This document shows positions 55,202 to 63,962 of a stretch of DNA of 64,000 nt, piece by piece (positions within the stretch are counted from its first letter, which is position 1; the number at the start of each line of letters is the position of its first letter). The stretch comes from Rhodobacteraceae bacterium LMO-JJ12. Lineage in GTDB: Bacteria > Pseudomonadota > Alphaproteobacteria > Rhodobacterales > Rhodobacteraceae. Location of the stretch: positions 1 to 64,000 of the forward strand of contig JAKGBX010000002.1 in assembly GCA_021555075.1 (NCBI GenBank). The letters run 5' to 3'. The translations under genes were made by a program, and so were the position numbers. The notes under the pieces were generated by a model, which worked only from the letters and a program-made list of their open reading frames with translations, did no database searches and was not told where the DNA came from.

Positions 55202-55779
55202 CTTAGCAGATACCAGAGCGCGGCGAAGCTGAGGCCGATCTGAAGATAGCCGAGAAGCGTGAACAGCCCGTCGCGGGCCAGAAGGCCGACGGCGAGCAGG
55301 CTGATCGCGACTGCGAAGACCGACGTGACCATTGGCAACACTTCGAGAAACGGGATCAACAGGCAAATCCCGAGGATCACGATCAGGGTGAGTATGTTAA
55401 GCGGTCGCGAGGTGAGAAGTCTGAGCCGCCGGTCTGTGTGCCGGTCACCCCAAGAGGCCACCGGGCGAAGCCAGCGGACCGCTTTTTGCAGGCGTTTTGA
55501 TTTGATACTGCGCCGCGTCAGGGTGGCTGGCATCCAGACATGCGGGCGGCCTGTGAGTTTTTGCAGGGTGATCAGGAAGATGATCGTGGCGCCTATTGTG
55601 GGCAGGCCAAGAATGCCTGAGAGCGGCGAGACGAGGATAAGAGAGGGGATCAGGATGAGCGGAGCGAAGCTCTGATCTCCGGTTTCCTGCAGCACGTTGT
55701 CGAGCGAGACTGTTCCGTCTTGCCCGGCGTCGTCGAGCGCGTCGAGGATGTCGGATAAGGTGCGGATTTCGTGGTTCAT
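55198..55779 (-). CDS. ExoD-family membrane protein
   Basis: 193 residues. About four hydrophobic segments (roughly residues 40-60, 65-90, 130-150, 160-190), with [21 protein letters not shown] and [21 protein letters not shown]. The family was named from rhizobial exopolysaccharide synthesis but its molecular role is not defined. It converges on dxs and precedes no same-strand partner immediately; the sodium channel gene is 31 bases upstream on the same strand. Confidence 0.85.
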   Translation of the reverse strand: MNHEIRTLSDILDALDDAGQDGTVSLDNVLQETGDQSFAPLILIPSLILVSPLSGILGLPTIGATIIFLITLQKLTGRPHVWMPATLTRRSIKSKRLQKAVRWLRPVASWGDRHTDRRLRLLTSRPLNILTLIVILGICLLIPFLEVLPMVTSVFAVAISLLAVGLLARDGLFTLLGYLQIGLSFAALWYLLS

Positions 55780-55810
55780 GCGGGTTTAACGCGCGGTGGG
55801 GTGAAAAGGT

Positions 55811-56626
55811 TCAAATTGACGGGGGGCGGCGGGATTGGTCGTTGGAAGGTTTGCGGGAGGTGGTGAGGTTGTCGAGCCTGGCATTGAGTGCATCGAGCCT
55901 CGCCAGAACATCATCACGGTAGGCGTCGGTGTTGGCGGCGTCTTCGGCGTGATGAGCGTCTTGCATGGAGTTCACGATAAGGCCGACCAGCAGGTTCACA
56001 ACCGCGAAGGTGGTGACGATGATGAACGGCACGAAGAACGCCCAAGCCAAGGGGTAGACATCCATCACCGGGCGCACGATGCCCATCGACCAGCTTTCCA
56101 GTGTCATGATCTGAAACAGGGAATAGGCCGAGTTTCCGAGCGTGCCGAACCAGTCAGGGAAGCTGTTGCCAAAGAGTTTGGTGGCGATGACCGCGCTGAT
56201 GTAAAAGATGAGGCCCATCAGCAGGAAAACCGAGCCCATGCCGGGGACTGCGCGGATGAAGCCTTCGACGACGCGGCGCAGAGAGGGCGCGACCGAAATC
56301 ACCCGCAGAACCCGAAGGATGCGCAGCGCGCGCAGGGCCGAGAAGCCCTGACCTGCGGGCACGAGGGAAATGCCGACGATCACGAAATCGAAGATGTTCC
56401 AGCCATTGCGAAAGAAGCGCGGGCCGTATGCGATAAGTTTGAGTGCGATTTCCACAACAAAGATGGCGAGGCAGATGTAATCAAGCGTGACGATCAGCGC
56501 GCCAGAGGCTTGCATGACAGTCTTGGAAGTTTCCAGACCGAGGATGATCGCGTTGAAGGCGATTACTGCGGTGATGAAGCCGGTAAAGCGGGAGCTTTCG
56601 ACCAGGGCAGCGAGGTGTTGGCGCAT
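55811..56626 (-). CDS. Voltage-gated sodium channel (BacNav family)
   Basis: 271 residues from the ATG at 56626. Six transmembrane helices with an S4 bearing Arg99, 102, 105 and 108 at three-residue spacing (SALRALRILRVLRVI) and a pore-loop filter TLESWSM at residues 175-181, the same residues as the NavAb filter. The N-terminus and S1-S3 precede it normally; the C-terminal helix (ARLDALNARLDNL) suits the tetrameric coiled coil of BacNav channels. It should conduct sodium, opened by depolarisation, in the inner membrane; many marine bacteria use such channels in motility, pH or chemotaxis responses. On the same strand as exoD and the epimerase-like gene. Confidence 0.95.
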   Translation of the reverse strand: MRQHLAALVESSRFTGFITAVIAFNAIILGLETSKTVMQASGALIVTLDYICLAIFVVEIALKLIAYGPRFFRNGWNIFDFVIVGISLVPAGQGFSALRALRILRVLRVISVAPSLRRVVEGFIRAVPGMGSVFLLMGLIFYISAVIATKLFGNSFPDWFGTLGNSAYSLFQIMTLESWSMGIVRPVMDVYPLAWAFFVPFIIVTTFAVVNLLVGLIVNSMQDAHHAEDAANTDAYRDDVLARLDALNARLDNLTTSRKPSNDQSRRPPSI

Positions 56627-56630
56627 GCGT

Positions 56631-57482
56631 TCAGTTTTCCTTGGCCAGGAGGGCGGGGAGGCCATCGCGATAGCTTGGATAGAGCAGAGAGACGCCAAGC
56701 TCCTGCTTGATCCGGTCGTTATGCACGCGTTTGGATTCGGCATAGAAGCTGCGTGCCATTGGTGTCATTTCAGCAGTCGTATAGCTTTCTTCGGGCGGCG
56801 GTGGCATACCGAGCAACTCAGCAGCATGGGCGAGAACATCCTGCGGCGGGGCGGGATCATTATCGCAGACATTGTAGATTGCGCCGGGATTGGGCCGCTT
56901 GATCGAGGCAAGAAGGGTTTGCGCGATGTCATCGACATGGATGCGCGAGAACACCTGATTTGGCTTGATAATGCGTCGGGCCGTGCCGTGTCGCACCTTG
57001 GCGAATGGGCCGCGACCGGGGCCATAGATACCGGCGAGGCGGAAAATATGCAGTGGAGTGCCGAGCTGTTGCCATTGGCGTTCGGCCAGGACGCGGTGGT
57101 GACCGCGTTTGGTGGAGGGCGTGAGGGGGGTCGTTTCATCGACCCAGCCACCTTGGTGATCGCCATAGACGCCCGTTGTGGAGAGATAGCCGACCCATTC
57201 AAGATTTGGTGCGTATTGGGCCATATCAGAGCCGAATTCGGCAATCACGGGGTCGCCGTTTTCATCCGGTGCAGCAGAGAGCAGCAGATGTGTCGCCTTG
57301 GCCAGTGCAGGGCGCGGATCGGTGCCGGGCCAGAGGATCGGGGCGACGCCCTGCGCCGCGATGGCGTCAAGACGCTCCGGGTCACGGGTGGTGCCATGGA
57401 GCGCCCAACCCAGAGGGGTGAGGAGCCGGGCGAGCGCCGTGGCGGAGTATCCATGGCCGAAGGTGAGAAGCGTTTTTGTCAT
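56631..57482 (-). CDS. NAD(P)-dependent epimerase/dehydratase-like protein (atypical SDR)
   Basis: 283 residues. The N-terminal TLLTFGHGYSATALARLL replaces the usual GxxGxxG with GHGYSA, typical of the YeeZ-type atypical extended SDR group. LSTTGVYGDHQGGWVDE is the active-site strand; the Tyr-x3-Lys pair is not clear here, and FRLAGIYGPGRGPFAKVRHG and RIHVDDIAQTLLASI follow. It binds a dinucleotide but may not be an active sugar epimerase. Its stop is 4 bases before the sodium channel start, so the two may be co-transcribed. Confidence 0.82.
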   Translation of the reverse strand: MTKTLLTFGHGYSATALARLLTPLGWALHGTTRDPERLDAIAAQGVAPILWPGTDPRPALAKATHLLLSAAPDENGDPVIAEFGSDMAQYAPNLEWVGYLSTTGVYGDHQGGWVDETTPLTPSTKRGHHRVLAERQWQQLGTPLHIFRLAGIYGPGRGPFAKVRHGTARRIIKPNQVFSRIHVDDIAQTLLASIKRPNPGAIYNVCDNDPAPPQDVLAHAAELLGMPPPPEESYTTAEMTPMARSFYAESKRVHNDRIKQELGVSLLYPSYRDGLPALLAKEN

Positions 57483-57576
57483 AGTGCTTTATCTGCTGTG
57501 CGGGGCGGGGGAAATCAAGAGTGCAGAGGCGGCCAGAGGCATGTCGTCGGGGGGCGTGTTGCACAGGGTGGCAGAA

Positions 57577-57624
57577 ATGGGGGCCAGCCCCCATACCCCC
57601 CGGATATTTCCGGTCAGAGGAAGG
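57577..57624 (-). repeat. GC-rich hairpin repeat, copy 2
   Basis: Minus-strand copy with ATATCCGGGGGGTATGGGGG. The stem is ATGGGGG / CCCCCAT with a CTGG loop, read at 57577-57583 / 57588-57594. In copies 1 and 3 the outer pair is G-C instead of A-T, a compensatory change. The rarD stop codon (57614-57616) lies inside the repeat. Confidence 0.83.
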
Positions 57625-58522
57625 GGCGGGCCCGGCGTGCGGCACGCAGTTGGCGGAACATCACCGTGGTGTAGAGGATGAGGGCCAGCCAGATCATCGG
57701 AAAGGCAATCATCCGGGCGCGTCCGAAGGGTTCGTCGAAGACAAAAACGCCGATGAGCATGATCATCGTGGGTGCAGTGTATTGCAGGATCGCCATGGTC
57801 GAGAGCCGCAACAATTTGGCACCGTTCGCATAAAGCAAGAGCGGCACAGCCGTGGCCACACCGGTGCCGAGCAGCAACCACGTATTGGCAGCGCCGGAAT
57901 TGGCAAAATGGTTGTCGCCGGTGGCTATTAGCCAGGCGATATAGCCAAGTGCGGGCGGCGTGAGGATCAGCACTTCGAGCAGGAAGCCCTGATTTGGGCC
58001 GATAGGCAGCGATTTCTTGAAGAAGGCGTAAAAGCCCCAGGTGAACGTGAGGGTGAGTGCGACCCAGGGGACCGAGCCATTATCAATCGTGAGGATCACA
58101 ACAGCGACAGCGGCGAGGCCGATGGCGACCCATTGCAGCGGTTTAAGTCGTTCGCCCAGCAATACGGCGGCGAGGAACACCGAAAACAGCGGGTTGATGT
58201 AATAGCCAAGAGCGGCATCGAGCGCGTGGTCTGAGATGATCGCCCAGATGTAGACGCCCCAGTTTACGGTGATGAGTGAGGCCGTGATGCAGCCCATGGC
58301 CAGCATTTTCGGGGTGCGCAGGGCGGTGCGGATATCATCGGTGCGCCCCAAAAGAACCAAGAGCGCGCCCGCAATGGGCACCGACCAAATGATCCGATGC
58401 GCGACAACCTCGGCCGGGGAAATGTGGCTAAGCAACTTCATATAAAGAGGCAGAAACCCCCAGATGGCATAAGCGCCGAGCGCGTAGGCAAGCCCCGCCG
58501 GTGTGTCGCGATCTTCTCTCAT
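57614..58522 (-). CDS. rarD: EamA/RarD family transporter
   Basis: 302 residues from the ATG at 58522. About ten transmembrane helices in two EamA repeats; the N-terminal GLAYALGAYAIWGFLPLYMKLL and the AHRIIWSVP, NWGVYIWAI and LGYYINPLFSVFLAAVLLGERL motifs are RarD signatures. RarD was named for chloramphenicol sensitivity, but the transported substrate is not known. Its 3' end is inside GC-rich repeat copy 2, which supplies the stop. No close neighbours share its strand downstream. Confidence 0.9.
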   Translation of the reverse strand: MREDRDTPAGLAYALGAYAIWGFLPLYMKLLSHISPAEVVAHRIIWSVPIAGALLVLLGRTDDIRTALRTPKMLAMGCITASLITVNWGVYIWAIISDHALDAALGYYINPLFSVFLAAVLLGERLKPLQWVAIGLAAVAVVILTIDNGSVPWVALTLTFTWGFYAFFKKSLPIGPNQGFLLEVLILTPPALGYIAWLIATGDNHFANSGAANTWLLLGTGVATAVPLLLYANGAKLLRLSTMAILQYTAPTMIMLIGVFVFDEPFGRARMIAFPMIWLALILYTTVMFRQLRAARRARPFL

Positions 58523-58588
58523 GGCGCTTTGCCTCCTTGGCATTGGCTTAGCGCCAGTTTGGCGGATGTTCCAGTAGGCGTGGAGGCG

Positions 58589-61036
58589 TCAGGCTTTCAC
58601 ACGCTCTGACGTTGGGTCGTAGAGCGGTTTGAGGGAAGCTTGCGCCGCAACACGGGTGCCCATGACGTCGATCTCATAGGTGGAGGCGAGCACATCTGAG
58701 GCGCTTTCGCCGGGGCAGGGCACATACCCCATGCCGATGGCAGCACCGAGCGTATGGCCATAGGCACCTGAACTGAGATAGCCGACGATCTCGCCATTCC
58801 GCAGGATCGGCTCGTTGTGATAGAGGAGCGGTTCGGGGTCTTGCAGCACGAATTGGACCATGCGGGATTGCGGACCGTCGGCCTTGCGTTTGAGTACGGC
58901 CTCGCGGCCGATGAAATCGGGTTTGCTTGTGTGGACGGCGAAACCGAGACCCGCGTCGATCACATGATCTTCGGGGGTGATATCGTGGCCGAAATGGCGG
59001 AAAGCCTTTTCGATGCGGCAAGAATCCATCATGTGCATGCCGCAGAGTTTGAGATTCATCTCTTGCCCTGCTTCCCAGAGAGTTTCAAAGGCGTGACCGG
59101 CCATGTCGGCGCTGATGTAAAGCTCCCAGCCAAGCTCACCCACGTAGCTGACGCGGTGGGCGCGGGCGAGGCCCATGCCAAGTTCGATTTCTTGCGCGGT
59201 GCCGAACGGATTCGTGTCGTTCGAGAAGTCGTTGGGCGAAACGGCCTGCAAGAGCTGGCGCGCGTTGGGGCCCATGACGGCAAGAGTGCCTTCGGCGGCG
59301 GTAATATCTGTAATTGTGGCTCTATCATTGCCCAAATGGCGCCTTAGCCATGTTTCATCATTGAGCCGTGTGGCGGCGGGGGTAACGACAAGATAGGCCG
59401 TTTCAGACAAGCGTGTGACGGTCACATCGGCCTCGATGCCACCTGTTGGGTTTAGAAACTGGGTATAGACGATCTTGCCCGGAGCAACCTGCATTTCGGC
59501 GCCGCAAACACGATTGAGGAAGGCTGTGGCATCGGGGCCTTCGACGCGGATCTTGCCAAATGAGGACATGTCATACATTCCGACATTCTCGCGAATGGCG
59601 CGATGTTCGCGGACAGCGTTGTCGAACCAGTTCTGGCGTTTCCAGGTGTATTGATATTCGCGCTCTTGTCCGGGATCGGCGAACCAATTGGCGCGCTCCC
59701 ACCCGGCAATTTCGCCCATGACGGCGCCGTTTTGCAGAAGATGGTGATGGAACGGGGTGCGCCGGATGCCACGCGCGGTAGCCTTTTGACGGTAAGGGAA
59801 ATGATCGGCATAGAGCAGACCGAGGGTCTCTTTCGAGCGTTCGAAGAGGTAGGTCTTGTTGCCCTGAAAGGGTTGCATCCTGGCAATATCGACATCGCCC
59901 AGATCGAAAGGCTTTTCGCCCGTATCCATCCAGGAGGCCAGCGCCATGCCAGCGCCGCCCGCCGATTGGATGCCGACGGAGTTAAACCCGGCAGCGACCC
60001 AGACATTGTCCATCTCGGGCGCGAGGCCGAGGTGATAGGCATCATCCGGGGTGAAGCTCTCGGGGCCGTTAAAGAAGGTGTGGATTCCGGTTTCGGCGAG
60101 CATGGGCATACGGTTGACTGCCATTTCGAGGATCGGCTCGAAATGGTCGAAATCTTCGGGAAGCTGGTCGAACTCGAAATCGGGGGAAATGCCGGCCATG
60201 CCCCAGGGCTTGGAGACCGGTTCAAACGCGCCAAGCATCAATTTGCCTGCGTCTTCCTTGTAGTAGGCGCATTCATCGGGAACACGTAGGACGGGAAGCT
60301 GGGTGAGGCCTGCGATTGGTTCGGAGACGATATAGAAATGTTCGCAGGCGTGAAGCGGAACATTGATACCGGCCATGCGGCCTATCTGATGGCCCCACAT
60401 CCCGGCACAATTGACGATATGGTCGCAGGTGATATGGCCCGAGGTGCCATCTTCACCTTGCCAGTCAACACCAGTGATACGGTGGCCCTTTTTGGCGATA
60501 TTAGAGACCGACACGCGTTCCTGAACGATAGCGCCGCGTTGACGCGCGCCTTTGGCGAGGGCGAGAGCGATGTTGGCGGGATCGCCCTGGCCGTCCTTGT
60601 CAAGATAGACGCCGCCCTTGACTCCATCGAGATTGAGATGGGGATAGCGGGCGCCGACCTCAGAAGGGGTGATCTCTTCGATATCGACGCCGAAGGCGCG
60701 CGCCATGGCGGCAGAGCGATAGATTTCTTCAAGGCGTTCATCGGTGAGTGCAGCCGTGATTGAGCCGACGCGCTTGAAGCCGGTGGCGACACCGGTTTCG
60801 GCCTCAAGACTACCGTAGAGTTCTTGGGAATACTTTGCCAGTTTGGTCATGTTGGCGGTTGCGCGGAGTTGAGCGATGAGGCCGGCGGCGTGCCAGGTGG
60901 TGCCCGAGGTGAGCTGTTTGCGCTCAAGCAGGATCACGTCTTTCCAGCCAAGTTTGGTGAGGTGATAGGCGACGGAACAACCGACGATGCCGCCGCCGAT
61001 AATGACAACGCGGGCGTGAGTGGGAAGAGTAGGCAT
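58589..61036 (-). CDS. FAD-dependent dehydrogenase fused to a GcvT domain (dimethylglycine/sarcosine dehydrogenase family)
   Basis: 815 residues. The N-terminal half binds FAD (RVVIIGGGIVGCSVAYHL), with SGTTWHAAGL where the His may carry covalent FAD as in dimethylglycine and sarcosine dehydrogenases. The C-terminal half is an aminomethyltransferase/folate-binding GcvT domain (FLNRVCGAEMQ, RAHRVSYVGELGWELYI, GLGFAVHTSKPDFIGREAVLKR). It should demethylate an N-methyl glycine-type substrate, passing the carbon to tetrahydrofolate. A related gene follows 467 bases upstream in the same orientation; substrate specificity unknown. Confidence 0.88.
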   Translation of the reverse strand: MPTLPTHARVVIIGGGIVGCSVAYHLTKLGWKDVILLERKQLTSGTTWHAAGLIAQLRATANMTKLAKYSQELYGSLEAETGVATGFKRVGSITAALTDERLEEIYRSAAMARAFGVDIEEITPSEVGARYPHLNLDGVKGGVYLDKDGQGDPANIALALAKGARQRGAIVQERVSVSNIAKKGHRITGVDWQGEDGTSGHITCDHIVNCAGMWGHQIGRMAGINVPLHACEHFYIVSEPIAGLTQLPVLRVPDECAYYKEDAGKLMLGAFEPVSKPWGMAGISPDFEFDQLPEDFDHFEPILEMAVNRMPMLAETGIHTFFNGPESFTPDDAYHLGLAPEMDNVWVAAGFNSVGIQSAGGAGMALASWMDTGEKPFDLGDVDIARMQPFQGNKTYLFERSKETLGLLYADHFPYRQKATARGIRRTPFHHHLLQNGAVMGEIAGWERANWFADPGQEREYQYTWKRQNWFDNAVREHRAIRENVGMYDMSSFGKIRVEGPDATAFLNRVCGAEMQVAPGKIVYTQFLNPTGGIEADVTVTRLSETAYLVVTPAATRLNDETWLRRHLGNDRATITDITAAEGTLAVMGPNARQLLQAVSPNDFSNDTNPFGTAQEIELGMGLARAHRVSYVGELGWELYISADMAGHAFETLWEAGQEMNLKLCGMHMMDSCRIEKAFRHFGHDITPEDHVIDAGLGFAVHTSKPDFIGREAVLKRKADGPQSRMVQFVLQDPEPLLYHNEPILRNGEIVGYLSSGAYGHTLGAAIGMGYVPCPGESASDVLASTYEIDVMGTRVAAQASLKPLYDPTSERVKA

Positions 61037-61071
61037 ACCATGGCTCCTGTGCGTTCGGGAAGAGGGCAGGA

Positions 61072-61117
61072 GTGGGGGCCAACCCCCACACCCCCGGGAT
61101 ATTTTCAGTCAGAGGAA
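61072..61117 (-). repeat. GC-rich hairpin repeat, copy 3
   Basis: Minus-strand copy nearly identical to copy 1: CTCTGACTGAAAATATCCCGGG then a 7-bp GTGGGGG / CCCCCAC stem (61083-61089 with 61072-61078) and a TTGG loop. The stop codon of the 133-residue membrane protein gene (61105-61107) is inside it. Confidence 0.87.
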
Positions 61118-61506
61118 AAGCTAGGCCAACATTTGGTGCGCATGGCAAAAAGGGCGGAAAGGAGGAGTGTGACGCTGGTCCAAAGGGTGATCCAGCTGAA
61201 ATACCAGTTGCGCCCTGCTGTTGCGTTGAAGTCCTCGGCGCTGACGAAGGCGGTTTTGGCGAAAGCAGCCGTAAAAGCGGCAGCGATCAGCGCGAGAAGG
61301 GCGGCAAGTGCGATCCATAGAGGGTTGATCGCGAAAATACGGGCAGCGAGAAAAAGCACGAGGCCGATCGGCGCGCCGATCAGACCAGAGCGCGCGGCCC
61401 ACCACGGATGCGCGCCGAGTGCCTGGGAAAGGCCCCACCAAGAGGCAGCGGCGAGAGTAAGCGCAATTGCCACGGCAAAGATGGCATCCATGGGTGAGAG
61501 TTTCAT
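61105..61506 (-). CDS. Small membrane protein, unknown function
   Basis: 133 residues from the ATG at 61506, four bases inside the upstream stop (ATGA). Four hydrophobic segments are seen (about 8-25, 33-48, 52-75, 92-112), with AARSGLIGAPIGLVLFLAARIFAINPLWIALA at the centre (two helices). No recognisable family. It is placed between the two FAD-dependent GcvT genes in the same direction, so it may help uptake or electron transfer in amine oxidation. Its final codons lie in the repeat hairpin. Confidence 0.7.
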   Translation of the reverse strand: MKLSPMDAIFAVAIALTLAAASWWGLSQALGAHPWWAARSGLIGAPIGLVLFLAARIFAINPLWIALAALLALIAAAFTAAFAKTAFVSAEDFNATAGRNWYFSWITLWTSVTLLLSALFAMRTKCWPSFSSD

Positions 61507-63956
61507 GTGCGAATCCTTTCGTTTTGAGGATCCCAAAGGGGTTGGTCGGGTTCGACCGTGGCCTTGCGGCGGGTGCCGTAGATTTCGACTTCTATTTCGG
61601 TTCCTGGCGTGGCCAGATCGGCTCTGACCATGCCCAAAGCGATGGATTTTTCGATCCGGTAACCCCAGCCGCCCGAGGTTGTTTCACCGACGATTTCACC
61701 ATCATGCCAGAGGGTGGACATATATGGGGCGTCGGCTTCGCCTGCGTCGACCGTGAGGGTGACGAAGCGCTTTTTCACGCCGCGCTGCTTTTCGGCGAGA
61801 AGGGCTGTCTTGCCGGGGAAATCCTGTGGTTTGTCGAATTTAATGAACCGATCAAGGCCGCCTTCGAGAAGGGAGTAATCGGTGGAAAGATCGCCCTTCC
61901 AGGCGCGGTAGCCTTTTTCGAGGCGTAGGGAGTTGAGCGCATACATGCCGAAAGGTTTGGCACCCGCAGAGAGCACGGCGTCGTAGATTGTGGGGAGGTC
62001 TTGATTGTCGGCATGGATTTCCCAGCCGAGTTCTCCGGCGAAGGAGACCCGTAGGAGCATCGCAGCCTGTCCCGCGACGGTGGCGGTCTGGCGCGAAAGC
62101 CACGGGAGGGTGAGGTCGGCATCTGATATCTCGGCCATCAGCGCGCGGGACTTGGGACCGGAGACGATGAGTGTGCCGTATTCGTTGGTGTGATCGGTTA
62201 ATTCAATTTCAGACGTTTTGGGGAGGTTATGTCTGAGGTGCTCGAAATCATGCCATTGGGCGGCGGCTGCTGTGATCAGGGTGAACAATTCCTCGTCGTG
62301 GCGGATGATCGACATTTCGGTGAGGATGCGGCCGCGATGGTCGGGGAAATAGGCCAGGTTCATGCGGCCGACCTTGGGCAATGCCCCGGCAATCAGGCCG
62401 CGCAGCCATTCGGCAGCGCCATCGTTGCGCAGGGTGAAGCGCGAGAAACCAGGCAGATCGAGCACGCCGACATGATCGCGCACGGCTTCGCATTCTTCGC
62501 GAACGCGCGTGGCCCAAGGGCCAGCGCGATTCCAGGTTTGGGTGGCGTCATGCGAGGTGTCATCGCCGGGTTGGGCGAACCAGTTGGCGCGTTCCCAACC
62601 ATTATAGGCGCCCATGACGCCGCCGAGGGCTTTGATGCGGTCATGCACGGGCGAGAGTTTGCGGTCGCGCCCGGCGGGCCATTCGTGATGCGGGAAATGC
62701 ATGGCGTATTCGTTGCCATAGGTCTCCATTCCCTTGGCGACGCAATAGGCGGGGTCGGTGTAATCGGTGTAGCGGCGCGGATCAACGGCCCACATGTCCC
62801 ATTCGGGCGCACCCTCGACGATCCATTCGGCCAGCACCTTGCCCGCGCCGCCGCCTTGGGCGATGCCGAAGGTAAAGACGCAAGCCTCAAAGGCATTTTT
62901 GACGCCGGGCATTGGGCCGAGCAGCGGCAGGCCATCGGGGGCATAGGGGATTGGGCCGTTGATCACCCGGCTGATACCGGAGGTGCCGAGAAGGGGCACG
63001 CGCTCCATTGCGTCGGTTACGATGTCTTCGATGCGGTCGAGATCGTCGGGGTAGAGTTGGAAGCTAAAATCATCCGGCATTGGATCATCGGGATTGACCC
63101 AATGGGCGCGGCAGTTGGGTTCGTAAGGGCCGAGATTGAAGCCGTTTTTTTCTTGCCGCAGGTAGTAAGAAACGTCGACATCGCGCAAAAGAGGCAGTTT
63201 AGAGCCTGATTTCTTGCTCCAAGCTGTGATTTCGGGGATTTCTTCGGAGAGTAGATATTGATGGCTCATAACCATCATTGGCACGGTGCGCCCGCCGTAG
63301 GGTTTGAACCATTCTCCGACGCGCTGGGCGTAGTATCCGGCGGCGTTGACGACGTAGTCGCAGGCGATATCGCCTTTCTCAGTGTGGACCGTCCATGTGC
63401 CGTCGTCATGCTGGGTCACGCCGGTGGCGGGGGTGAAGCGGTGAATGGACTGGCCCATGTCACGCGCACCCTTGGCCAGAGCCTGGGTTAGCTGGGCTGG
63501 GTCGATATCGCCGTCATGCGGATCGTAGAGCGCGCCAGCGAGATCGTGGGTTTCAAGGAAGGGGTAGCGGGCCTTGGCTTCTTCGGGAGTCAGGATTTCG
63601 ATGTCCATGCCCTGATAAAGGCCCATGCCCTTGGCGCGCTCAAACTCCTGCATCCGCTCTTTGGTATGTGCGAGCCGAAGCGAGCCGGTTTGGTGATAGT
63701 TCATCGGGTAGTCGACCTCGTCTCCGAGGCGGGCGTAAAGCTCGGTCGAATAGCGTTGCATGTTCATGATCGACCAGGAGGTCGAGAAGGTCGGAACGTT
63801 GCCCGCTGCGTGCCATGTGGACCCGGCGGTGAGTTCGTTTTTTTCGAGCAGCACGCAATCGCTCCAACCCTTGAGGCCGAGATGATAGAGTACTGAGGCG
63901 CCAATGACGCCGCCCCCGATAATGACGACGCGGGCTTGGGCGGGCAGATCGGACAT
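61503..63956 (-). CDS. FAD-dependent dehydrogenase fused to a GcvT domain, second paralogue
   Basis: 817 residues with the same plan as the 58.6-kb protein: RVVIIGGGVIGASVLYHLGLKG, AGSTWHAAGNVPTFS, a long FAD-dependent half, then a GcvT/folate half (LKR-like HFPHHEWPAGRDRKLSPVHD, FAGELGWEIHADNQ, YRAWKGDLSTDYSLLEGGL). The substrate-side motifs differ from its paralogue, so the two likely handle different methylated substrates such as dimethylglycine and sarcosine. Its stop overlaps the membrane protein start (ATGA). Another gene apparently ends just upstream at 63963. Confidence 0.88.
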   Translation of the reverse strand: MSDLPAQARVVIIGGGVIGASVLYHLGLKGWSDCVLLEKNELTAGSTWHAAGNVPTFSTSWSIMNMQRYSTELYARLGDEVDYPMNYHQTGSLRLAHTKERMQEFERAKGMGLYQGMDIEILTPEEAKARYPFLETHDLAGALYDPHDGDIDPAQLTQALAKGARDMGQSIHRFTPATGVTQHDDGTWTVHTEKGDIACDYVVNAAGYYAQRVGEWFKPYGGRTVPMMVMSHQYLLSEEIPEITAWSKKSGSKLPLLRDVDVSYYLRQEKNGFNLGPYEPNCRAHWVNPDDPMPDDFSFQLYPDDLDRIEDIVTDAMERVPLLGTSGISRVINGPIPYAPDGLPLLGPMPGVKNAFEACVFTFGIAQGGGAGKVLAEWIVEGAPEWDMWAVDPRRYTDYTDPAYCVAKGMETYGNEYAMHFPHHEWPAGRDRKLSPVHDRIKALGGVMGAYNGWERANWFAQPGDDTSHDATQTWNRAGPWATRVREECEAVRDHVGVLDLPGFSRFTLRNDGAAEWLRGLIAGALPKVGRMNLAYFPDHRGRILTEMSIIRHDEELFTLITAAAAQWHDFEHLRHNLPKTSEIELTDHTNEYGTLIVSGPKSRALMAEISDADLTLPWLSRQTATVAGQAAMLLRVSFAGELGWEIHADNQDLPTIYDAVLSAGAKPFGMYALNSLRLEKGYRAWKGDLSTDYSLLEGGLDRFIKFDKPQDFPGKTALLAEKQRGVKKRFVTLTVDAGEADAPYMSTLWHDGEIVGETTSGGWGYRIEKSIALGMVRADLATPGTEIEVEIYGTRRKATVEPDQPLWDPQNERIRT

Positions 63957-63962
63957 GGTTGT

